Shown: positions 1-5,395 of the stretch, one piece after another
Layout of the letters: each line of letters starts with the position of its first letter
Numbering within the stretch: the stretch's first letter is position 1
DNA from: Acidobacteriota bacterium
GTDB taxonomy: Bacteria > Acidobacteriota > Terriglobia > Acidiferrales > UBA7541
Length of the DNA stretch: 6,394 nt
Assembly (NCBI GenBank): GCA_016179005.1
Contig: JACOSF010000043.1
Span: 1 to 6,394 of the forward strand
Reading direction: 5' to 3'
The notes under the pieces: model-generated
Database searches by the model: none
Seen by the model: the letters and a program-made list of their open reading frames with translations, nothing else
Told to the model about the DNA's origin: nothing
Translations under genes and position numbers: made by a program

Positions 1-1046
1 CCGTTGGCGCCGAGGATGTCGCGAGCCTTGCGGGCGGTTTCCAGACCGACCCAGACGTTGTTCATTTTGAGCATGGAGATGTGGTAGTGCTCGGCGCGGC
101 CGGCATCTTTCAGGCGGCCGACCTGAAGGGCGAGGAGCTGGCCCTTGGTGATTTCGGTAATCATCCAGGCGAGTTTTTCCTGCACGAGTTGGTGGGAGGC
201 GATGGGCTTGTTGTTGAATTGCGTGCGAGTCTTCGCGTATTGCAGCGCGGTGTAATAGCAGGCCATCGCCGCACCGAGGCCGCCCCAGCCGATGCCATAG
301 CGCGCTTGGTTCAAGCACATGAGAGGAGACTTGAGGCCGCTAGAATCGGGCAGAAGATTTTCTGCGGGGATTTCGCAGTCGGTCATGGAAAGGCCGGACG
401 TGACCGAGGCGCGGAGCGACCATTTGCCGTGAATATCGTAGGCCTTGAAGCCGGGCGTGCCCTTTTCGATGAGAAAACCGCGAACTTTGTCGTTCTCTTC
501 CGTCTTGGCCCAAACGACGGAAACGTCAGCCACGGTGCCGTTGGTGATCCAGAGTTTTTCGCCGTTGAGAATGTAGCGGCCGCCCTTCTTGACGGCCCGT
601 GTGGTCATACCGCCGGGGTTGGAGCCGAACTGCGGCTCCGTGAGGCCGAAGCAGCCGATGGCCTTGCCCGACTGCAACAGCGGGAGCCACTTGTTTTTCT
701 GGGCGTCGCTTCCGAAGGTGTAGATCGGATACATGACGAGAGCGCTCTGCACGGAAACGAAACTGCGCAAGCCGGAATCGCCGCGCTCCAACTCCTGCAT
801 CACGAGGCCGTAGGCGACGTTGGACATTTCCGCGCAGCCGTAGCCCTTCAGGTTGGCGCCGAAGAAGCCGAGGTCGGCCATGAGAGGAATCAACTGCACA
901 GGCATGGTGGCTTCGCGGTTGTGCTTTTCGATGATGGGGAGCACTTCGTCGTCCACAAATTGACGGGCGGTCTGCCGGGCGAGTTTTTCTTCGTCGTTGA
1001 GCAGGGAATCAAATTCGATAAAGTCCACACCGGGAAAGGGGAGCAT
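1..1046 (-). CDS. gcdH: Glutaryl-CoA dehydrogenase-like acyl-CoA dehydrogenase, 3' end cut off by window
   Basis: This FAD-dependent acyl-CoA dehydrogenase most resembles glutaryl-CoA dehydrogenase, which oxidises and decarboxylates glutaryl-CoA to crotonyl-CoA in lysine, tryptophan and aromatic-acid breakdown, passing electrons to ETF in the cytoplasm. I translated the - strand by hand: 348 codons plus two bases, with no internal stop. Family features in order are VAYGLVMQELERGDSGLRS (77-95), SVQSALVMYPIY (98-109), the FAD/substrate segment FGLTEPQFGSNPGGM (133-147), WITNG (166-170), and the C-terminal helical domain from ARYGIGWGGLGAA (248-260), ending in ARDILGANG. Glu87, Arg94 and Ser95 match human active-site residues; human Tyr93 is Leu here. 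The family is about 390-400 residues long, so roughly 45 are missing, including the catalytic base (human Glu370). The ATG start is supported by AAGGAG five bases upstream. Another acyl-CoA dehydrogenase subfamily is possible but less likely. Confidence 0.9.
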   Translation of the reverse strand, partial: MLPFPGVDFIEFDSLLNDEEKLARQTARQFVDDEVLPIIEKHNREATMPVQLIPLMADLGFFGANLKGYGCAEMSNVAYGLVMQELERGDSGLRSFVSVQSALVMYPIYTFGSDAQKNKWLPLLQSGKAIGCFGLTEPQFGSNPGGMTTRAVKKGGRYILNGEKLWITNGTVADVSVVWAKTEENDKVRGFLIEKGTPGFKAYDIHGKWSLRASVTSGLSMTDCEIPAENLLPDSSGLKSPLMCLNQARYGIGWGGLGAAMACYYTALQYAKTRTQFNNKPIASHQLVQEKLAWMITEITKGQLLALQVGRLKDAGRAEHYHISMLKMNNVWVGLETARKARDILGAN

Positions 1047-1051
1047 TGGCA

Positions 1052-1057
1052 CTCCTT
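1052..1057 (-). promoter_or_regulatory. Ribosome binding site of the dehydrogenase gene
   Basis: On the - strand this reads AAGGAG, five bases before the ATG at 1046-1044. The reading frame stays open further upstream, including an in-frame GTG two codons before, so this site is what decides the start. Confidence 0.75.
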
Positions 1058-1188
1058 CGTCTACGGGCGCATCTACTGAGTTCCCGCGCGGTGCGGGGGG
1101 CATCTCGGCTGGAATAGGCCGGCGCGGGCGGCCAAACGCCAAGGGCTGCCACGCGGAAGACTCGCCGCGACAGGCCGTTGAGCGAATC

Positions 1189-1217
1189 ATTCTAACAAGC
1201 GCGCGGAAGGCCAGCAA
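1189..1217 (-). promoter_or_regulatory. Putative sigma70-type promoter of the dehydrogenase gene
   Basis: Read on the - strand, TTGCTG (1217-1212) is followed after 17 bases by TAGAAT (1194-1189). The -10 box matches TATAAT at five of six positions. The -35 box keeps only TTG. Transcription would begin near 1182, giving a ~135-base leader. The call rests on box matches and ideal spacing only. Confidence 0.5.
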
Positions 1218-1223
1218 GAGTCG

Positions 1224-1252
1224 TTGACGGAATCGAGCGCGTTTGCTATAAA
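1224..1252 (+). promoter_or_regulatory. Putative sigma70-type promoter of the atp operon
   Basis: TTGACG (1224-1229) and TATAAA (1247-1252) each match the consensus at five of six positions and lie 17 bases apart. The expected transcription start is near 1259, about 100 bases before the first atp gene. It is the strongest promoter-like sequence I noticed and lies where an operon promoter is needed, because the gene upstream runs the other way. Confidence 0.65.
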
Positions 1253-1288
1253 TCTTAGCTTTGTATTGTGCCCGGCGAAGCGAATAGT

Positions 1289-1309
1289 GCGGCAGATGAA
1301 CGCTGCCGC
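1289..1309 (+). other. Stem-loop in the atp operon leader
   Basis: Two perfectly complementary 7-base arms, GCGGCAG (1289-1295) and CTGCCGC (1303-1309), enclose a 7-base loop. One further T-G wobble pair (1288/1310) is possible. No run of T follows, so it is not an intrinsic terminator. It could stabilise the leader mRNA or affect translation. In GC-rich DNA a stem of this size can occur by chance. Confidence 0.35.
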
Positions 1310-1352
1310 GACGGATTTGGCCTTCCGGCTGACGGCGAAGCAGATCCCATAA
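1296..1352 (+). other. Possible 18-codon leader ORF before atpF'
   Basis: An ATG in the hairpin loop opens an 18-residue frame (MNAAATDLAFRLTAKQIP) that stops with TAA at 1350-1352, seven bases before the GTG of the first atp gene. No Shine-Dalgarno sequence precedes it and no family is recognisable. The only reason to note it is its position: the downstream GTG lacks a ribosome binding site and could use translational coupling. It may be chance. Confidence 0.15.
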
Positions 1353-1359
1353 ACGAACA

Positions 1360-1833
1360 GTGGAACTTCTAAAACAACTCGGCGAGTTTTTCCTTCAGTC
1401 CGTGCCCACGCTCATACTCGTTTTTCTTTTCTACTGGTTTCTAAAAGCGAATCTGTTTCAGCCGCTGACCAAGGTGATGGCGGAGCGAAGCGCGCAAATC
1501 GAAGGCGCGCGGCGAGAATCGGACGCCAGCCAGGCGGCAGCCCAGGAGAAAGTCCGCGCCTACCAGGAAGCGCAAAAGAAGGCGCGCGCGGAAGTGTACG
1601 CGGAGCAGGAAGCTGCGCGCCGTGTGGTGCTGGAAGAGCGGGCGATGCTGGTGCGCAAAACGCGCGACCATGTCCACGAGAAAATCCGCTCTGCCAAGGA
1701 GGTCATCGCCAGAGATTTTGCGACGGCGCGCGCGCAACTCGAGAAAGAGAGCCAGGCGCTGGGCGCGGAAATCGTGCGGACGATTCTGGAGCGGCGTCCT
1801 CCTGCATCGCCGGCCGCGAAGGGCGTGCAATGA
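1360..1833 (+). CDS. atpF': ATP synthase F0 subunit b' (first b-type peripheral stalk protein)
   Basis: This is one half of a b/b' heterodimer forming the peripheral stalk, which holds the alpha3beta3 head still against the rotor at the cytoplasmic membrane. The 157-residue protein has one membrane helix at about 12-33 (VPTLILVFLFYWFLKANLF), then PLTKVMAERSAQIEGA (35-50), the usual b-family junction. A long charged Ala/Glu/Arg/Lys-rich coiled coil (about 45-145) follows, ending in ALGAEIVRTILERR (133-146), typical of b' C-termini. The start is GTG: an in-frame stop at 1330-1332 leaves no other standard start before the membrane segment. I see no Shine-Dalgarno sequence, only a purine-rich stretch. 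The stop overlaps the next gene's ATG as ATGA. Calling this copy b' and the next b follows gene order and C-terminal resemblance; the labels could be exchanged. Confidence 0.9.
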   Translation: MELLKQLGEFFLQSVPTLILVFLFYWFLKANLFQPLTKVMAERSAQIEGARRESDASQAAAQEKVRAYQEAQKKARAEVYAEQEAARRVVLEERAMLVRKTRDHVHEKIRSAKEVIARDFATARAQLEKESQALGAEIVRTILERRPPASPAAKGVQ

Positions 1834-2414
1834 GATTCCGCAGGCTGATGCTCTCCATTTTCATGATTGCCCTGCTGAGCCTGATGGCGGCACCCGCCTT
1901 CGCTAGCGAGGCAGGTGGCGACGACCCTGTCAATTCAAATCTCGGCTGGGCTTTTCGCGTCGTTAATTTCCTCATCGTCGCCTGCGGTGTCTGGTACGTG
2001 TTCGCCAAGAAACTGCCGAACATATTTCGTGAACGAGCGGAGGGAATCTCCGCTTCGATTTCGGATGCTGCGCAAGCCAAGCAGGAAGCCGAGCGACTGC
2101 TGCGCGAGGCGGAAGAGAAAACTGCACGGCTGGAGCAGGAAGTGGCGGGAATGCGCGCGAACGCGCAGCGCGACGCCGCCGCGGAGGCAGAACGCATTCG
2201 TACTACGGCGCGGGAAGAAGCCGCCAAAATTGAGCGCGCCGCCGCAATGGAAATCCAGGCTGCGGAGCGCGCCGCACGGATGGAACTGAAGGCGCTGGCG
2301 GCACAACTTGCCGTGGAGCGCGCCGAAGTGGAATTGCGCGGGAAGATGACGCCCGCTACGGAAGCAGCGCTCTTCCGCGCGTTTGTGAGCGACCTGGGAA
2401 GGAGCGCGAATTGA
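1830..2414 (+). CDS. atpF: ATP synthase F0 subunit b with N-terminal signal-like segment
   Basis: This is the second b-type stalk subunit, partner of the preceding b' and of delta at the top of F1. Its 194 residues begin with a signal-peptide-like stretch: basic MRFRR, a hydrophobic core at 6-20, and APAFA then S at 21-26, fitting cleavage after Ala25. The b-family membrane helix follows at about 39-58 (LGWAFRVVNFLIVACGVWYV), then KKLPNIFRERAEGI (60-73), an Ala/Glu/Arg-rich coiled coil (about 75-165), and a delta-contacting tail with EVELRGKMTPATEAALFRAF (166-185). The ATG overlaps the b' stop by four bases, and AAGGG lies six bases upstream. Its own stop overlaps the atpH start (TTGA). Many b subunits lack the extra N-terminal segment, but I recall similar ones in Geobacter-type bacteria. 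Cleavage is a prediction; the segment could instead stay as a second membrane helix. Confidence 0.93.
   Translation: MRFRRLMLSIFMIALLSLMAAPAFASEAGGDDPVNSNLGWAFRVVNFLIVACGVWYVFAKKLPNIFRERAEGISASISDAAQAKQEAERLLREAEEKTARLEQEVAGMRANAQRDAAAEAERIRTTAREEAAKIERAAAMEIQAAERAARMELKALAAQLAVERAEVELRGKMTPATEAALFRAFVSDLGRSAN
2399..2404 (+). promoter_or_regulatory. Ribosome binding site deciding the TTG start of atpH
   Basis: AAGGAG lies inside the last codons of atpF, six bases before the TTG at 2411. Its strength and spacing support the rare TTG start. The delta N-terminus (KAIAHRYARAL) begins directly after this codon, as the family requires. Confidence 0.8.
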
Positions 2415-2947
2415 AAGCCATCGCGCATCGTTACGCTCGGGCCCTGGCGGACGTGGTGATCCAACACGGCACCGCGGATGGCGTGAAGGCAGAGCTTGCC
2501 GCCTTCGCGCAAATGGTGAACGAATCCGCGGACCTTCGAAATTTCCTGGCGAACCCGTCCGTGGCGCGGCTGCAGAAGCAGGCCGTGGTGGAAAAACTAA
2601 TTGAGCGGCTCAAGGGAAGCAAGACGCTGCGCAATCTACTTTTGGTGCTTGTGGACAACCGGCGGGCGACGCTGCTGAGCGAAATCAGCGAGGCGTTTGA
2701 GGCGGAACTGCGCGCGCGGCTGGGCGTGGCCAAAGCGGAAGTGACTTCGGCGCGCGATCTGAGCGGCGAGGAACGGATGGAGTTGACGCGGACGCTTGAG
2801 CGGCTAACCGGAAAGCGCGTGGAAGCGAGCTATTCGTTGAACCCGGGACTAATTGCCGGGGCGCAGGTGCGCATTGGCTCGACGGTGTATGACGGGTCGG
2901 TGCGGGAACAACTGAACCGGATGCGCAGCCGGCTGGCGGCGGAATAG
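2411..2947 (+). CDS. atpH: ATP synthase F1 subunit delta
   Basis: Delta (OSCP-type) sits on top of F1 and ties the alpha N-termini to the b/b' stalk. The 178-residue length is normal. The N-terminal six-helix domain begins with AIAHRYARALADV (3-15) and includes LRNFLANPSVARLQKQAVV (42-60) and LLLVLVDNRRATLLSEI (76-92). The C-terminal domain carries the family signature region NPGLIAGAQVRIGSTVYDGS (144-163), then VREQLNRMRSRL (164-175). The start is TTG, backed by a strong Shine-Dalgarno sequence, and overlaps the atpF stop by four bases. That suggests translational coupling, with the weak codon limiting output of a one-per-complex subunit (inference). The stop is followed eight bases later by atpA. 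Confidence 0.94.
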   Translation: MKAIAHRYARALADVVIQHGTADGVKAELAAFAQMVNESADLRNFLANPSVARLQKQAVVEKLIERLKGSKTLRNLLLVLVDNRRATLLSEISEAFEAELRARLGVAKAEVTSARDLSGEERMELTRTLERLTGKRVEASYSLNPGLIAGAQVRIGSTVYDGSVREQLNRMRSRLAAE

Positions 2948-2950
2948 GAG
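2946..2950 (+). promoter_or_regulatory. Ribosome binding site of atpA
   Basis: AGGAG starts inside the atpH stop codon and lies five bases before the atpA ATG. The placement makes atpA initiation independent of, but easily coupled to, the end of atpH translation. Confidence 0.75.
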
Positions 2951-2955
2951 CAGGG

Positions 2956-4470
2956 ATGGCAACGATCAAAGCAGACGAAATTACAAAGATCATCCGCGAG
3001 CAGATCGAGAATTACGAGCAATCGGTCACGGTGGACGAGGTCGGCTCAGTGATCTCGGTGGGCGACGGCATCGCGCGCATCCATGGTCTGGAAAAAGTGA
3101 TGGCCGGGGAGATGCTGGTCTTTCCGCACAACGTGCTGGGAATCGCACTGAACCTCGAAGAAGACCAAGTGGGAGCGGTCCTGCTGGGCGAGTACTCGGA
3201 GATCGAAGAAGGCGACGTGGTCAAGCGGACGAATACGATCATGTCCGTGCCGGTAGGCGAGGCGCTGATCGGCCGCGTGTTGAACCCGATGGGGCAGCCG
3301 CTGGACGACAAAGGGCCGATCGTCACCGAGCAGCGCAATGCGCTGGAACGGCTGGCGCCGGGCGTGGTGGAACGCCAACCAGTGCGTGAACCTCTGCAGA
3401 CGGGCTTGAAAGCCATCGATTCGATGATCCCGATCGGGCGCGGACAGCGCGAGCTGATTATCGGCGACCGGCAGACGGGCAAGACGGCCATCATCTTGGA
3501 CACGATCATCAACCAGCGGGGCCAGGACATGATTTGCATTTATTGCGCCATCGGGCAAAAGCGCTCGACGATCGCGCAGGTGATCAAGATCCTGACGGAC
3601 GCCGGAGCGATGGACTACACGATCGTGGTAGCGGCCTCGGCCAGCGAGTCGGCGTCCATGCAGTACATCGCCCCTTACGCTGCGTGCGCCATGGGCGAAT
3701 ACTTCCGCGATACGAAGCGCCACGCCGTCTGCTTTTACGACGACCTCTCCAAGCACGCACAGTCCTACCGGGAGATTTCGCTGCTGCTGCGCCGGCCGCC
3801 GGGACGCGAGGCATTTCCGGGTGACGTCTTCTTCCTGCATTCGCGGTTGCTGGAGCGCGCGGCAAAACTGAACGACGCCAACGGCGGCGGGTCGCTGACG
3901 GCGTTGCCGGTAATCGAAACGCAAGCAGGCGACGTCTCCGCGTACATTCCAACGAATGTGATTTCGATTACCGACGGGCAGATTTACCTGGAGTCCGACC
4001 TGTTCAACGCCGGTATCCGCCCGGGCATGAACGTGGGCATCTCCGTGAGCCGCGTGGGCGGCAACGCGCAAATCAAGGCGATGCGGCAGGTAGCGGGCCC
4101 CTTGCGGCTGGAGCTGGCGCAGTACCGGGCGCTGGCGGCGTTCGCGCAATTTGGCTCGGAGCTCGACAAGGCAACGCAGGCGCAACTGGCGCGCGGCGAG
4201 CGGCTGACGGAAGTGATGAAACAGGATCAGTTCGTGCCGCTATCCGTGGAAAAGCAGGTCCTGATCATCTTCGCGGGCACGAACGGTTACCTGGACCCCG
4301 TGGCGGTGGCCGACTGCTGCCGGTACGAGAACGAACTTTTCGGTTTCGTGGACACGAATTACGGCAACCTGATGAAAGAGCTCCGCGAAAAGAAACAGAT
4401 TGATGACGGGATCCGCGGGCAGATTACGCGGGCGCTAGACGAATTCAAGGAGCGATTTTCGGCCAGCTGA
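2956..4470 (+). CDS. atpA: ATP synthase F1 subunit alpha
   Basis: Alpha alternates with beta in the hexameric F1 head; it binds nucleotide at non-catalytic sites and supplies the arginine finger to catalytic sites. The 504-residue protein is full length. An N-terminal helix that meets delta (ADEITKIIREQIENYEQ, 6-22) precedes the beta-barrel (about 25-95), which has the GDGIARIHGL motif (37-45). The nucleotide domain has Walker A GDRQTGKTA (170-178), AIGQKRSTIAQV (198-209), the Walker B region HAVCFYDDLSKHA (256-268) and PGREAFPGDVF (282-292). The family signature PGMNVGISVSRVGGNAQ (356-372) contains the probable arginine finger, Arg366. The C-terminal helical domain includes YRALAAFAQFGSELD (390-404). 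Walker A has Gln in the family-typical place (DRQTGKT). Cys197 sits where Val is usual (IYCAIGQ), a minor oddity. Confidence 0.98.
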   Translation: MATIKADEITKIIREQIENYEQSVTVDEVGSVISVGDGIARIHGLEKVMAGEMLVFPHNVLGIALNLEEDQVGAVLLGEYSEIEEGDVVKRTNTIMSVPVGEALIGRVLNPMGQPLDDKGPIVTEQRNALERLAPGVVERQPVREPLQTGLKAIDSMIPIGRGQRELIIGDRQTGKTAIILDTIINQRGQDMICIYCAIGQKRSTIAQVIKILTDAGAMDYTIVVAASASESASMQYIAPYAACAMGEYFRDTKRHAVCFYDDLSKHAQSYREISLLLRRPPGREAFPGDVFFLHSRLLERAAKLNDANGGGSLTALPVIETQAGDVSAYIPTNVISITDGQIYLESDLFNAGIRPGMNVGISVSRVGGNAQIKAMRQVAGPLRLELAQYRALAAFAQFGSELDKATQAQLARGERLTEVMKQDQFVPLSVEKQVLIIFAGTNGYLDPVAVADCCRYENELFGFVDTNYGNLMKELREKKQIDDGIRGQITRALDEFKERFSAS

Positions 4471-4481
4471 CCTAACGACCA

Positions 4482-5345
4482 ATGCCCACCCTGATTGATT
4501 TCCGACGACGAATTCGCAGCGTGAAGAACACGCAGCAGATCACGCGGGCGATGAAGTTTGTTGCGGCGGCCAAGCTGCGGCGCGCGCAGGAATCCGTGTT
4601 TGCAGCGCGGCCGTACGCACGGGAAATCCGGCAGGTGCTGCAGTCGGCGATCTCGCGGATTGAAAACCCGCAACATCCTCTGCTGGCCCGGCGGCCGGAG
4701 GAACGCATCCTGGTGTTGATGGTGAGCGGGGACAAGGGGCTATGCGGGGCGTTCAACACGAACGTCATCCGCAAGGGGATCGAATTCAGCGGGGCTCACT
4801 CCGGGCAGACGCTTGAGGTAATCGCTGCGGGTAAAAAGGGTCGGGACGCGCTGCGCAAGCGAAAGTTCAACCTGGTGGCGGAGTACCTGAACTTCTCCGC
4901 CCGGGTAGAATTCTCGAAGGCCAAGGAAATCAGCGGGAAAGTGATTGCTGCGTACAGCGCGGGAGAAACTGACGCGGTTTACGCGATCTACAACGAGTTC
5001 AAGAGCGTGCTGGCGCAACACCTTATCCTGGAGAAGCTGCTCCCCATCGAACAGTCCGACTTGAAAAACACCGGGACAACGACGCTGGTTGATTACATTT
5101 ATGAGCAGCCGGAAGCGGAGATCTTGAACTTGTTGTTGCCACGGCACGTGGAAGCGCAGGTCTTCCGCGTCCTGCTGGAGTCCGCGGCGGCGGAGCACGC
5201 GGCGCGCATGACGGCGATGGATGCGGCGACAAACAACGCGGCTGAACTAATTGAAAGCATCACGCTGCACATGAACAAGGTGCGCCAAGCATCGATCACC
5301 AGAGAGATTATTGAGATCGTAAGCGGAGCGGCATCGACGGCGTGA
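4482..5345 (+). CDS. atpG: ATP synthase F1 subunit gamma
   Basis: Gamma is the central shaft: its coiled coil turns inside alpha3beta3 and couples the c-ring to catalysis. The 287-residue length is normal for bacteria. The N-terminal helix has RRIRSVKNTQQITRAMKFVA (9-28) and AAKLRRAQ (29-36). The Rossmann-like middle has SGDKGLCGAFNTNV (82-95). The C-terminal helix runs from about 222 to 280, with RMTAMDAATNNA (242-253) and the gamma signature ITREIIEIVSGAAS (272-285). The chloroplast/cyanobacterial regulatory insert is absent, so thiol control of that kind is not expected. The ATG lies 11 bases after the atpA stop, and I see no Shine-Dalgarno sequence in the gap or just before it. Initiation probably depends on ribosomes finishing atpA, which would keep gamma below alpha (inference). 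Confidence 0.97.
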   Translation: MPTLIDFRRRIRSVKNTQQITRAMKFVAAAKLRRAQESVFAARPYAREIRQVLQSAISRIENPQHPLLARRPEERILVLMVSGDKGLCGAFNTNVIRKGIEFSGAHSGQTLEVIAAGKKGRDALRKRKFNLVAEYLNFSARVEFSKAKEISGKVIAAYSAGETDAVYAIYNEFKSVLAQHLILEKLLPIEQSDLKNTGTTTLVDYIYEQPEAEILNLLLPRHVEAQVFRVLLESAAAEHAARMTAMDAATNNAAELIESITLHMNKVRQASITREIIEIVSGAASTA

Positions 5346-5383
5346 GTGTTGCGCCCGAGAAAGATATTAAAGTCACGGGCAGC

Positions 5384-5389
5384 AAGGAG
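5384..5389 (+). promoter_or_regulatory. Ribosome binding site of atpD
   Basis: AAGGAG lies six bases before the ATG at 5396. It favours this start over an in-frame GTG at 5342 that overlaps the atpG stop. Confidence 0.75.
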
Positions 5390-5395
5390 AGGGCC

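Larger units (their letters stand above)
1047..1359. other. Divergent intergenic regulatory region
   Basis: These 313 bases separate the divergent dehydrogenase and ATP synthase genes. I see no convincing protein gene here. A 76-residue reading frame at 997-1227 has no recognisable domain and half-overlaps the dehydrogenase on the opposite strand. The contents are two back-to-back sigma70-like promoters (1189-1217 on - and 1224-1252 on +), a ~135-base leader for the dehydrogenase and a ~100-base leader for the atp operon. The A/T content rises locally around 1240-1270, in contrast with the GC-rich surroundings. Bases 1079-1185 are GC-rich with no feature I can name. Confidence 0.7.

Noticed and set aside
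81..1079. Long 332-codon open frame on the + strand opposite the dehydrogenase gene
   Set aside because: It is antisense to a clearly recognisable acyl-CoA dehydrogenase, has no domain of its own, and reflects the GC-rich codon pattern of the real gene.
1289..1309. Leader hairpin as a transcription terminator
   Set aside because: No T-rich run follows the stem, and the position before the operon's first gene would make a constitutive terminator pointless.
168..1393. 13-base repeat GGCGAGTTTTTCC at 168-180 and 1381-1393, with a near copy at 978-990
   Set aside because: In the dehydrogenase gene both copies encode Glu-Lys-Leu-Ala on the - strand; in atpF' it encodes Gly-Glu-Phe-Phe. The contexts differ and nothing flanking is shared, so chance plus codon preference explains it.
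3046..4185. 379-codon open frame on the - strand opposite atpA
   Set aside because: The sense strand encodes all alpha motifs without a break. The antisense product is Arg/His/Leu-rich with no recognisable family, as expected for a shadow frame.
5342..5370. Possible internal promoter before atpD with TATTAA at 5365-5370
   Set aside because: At a 17-base spacing the -35 box is GTGAGT, only a three-of-six match, and the stretch sits within a closely spaced operon.
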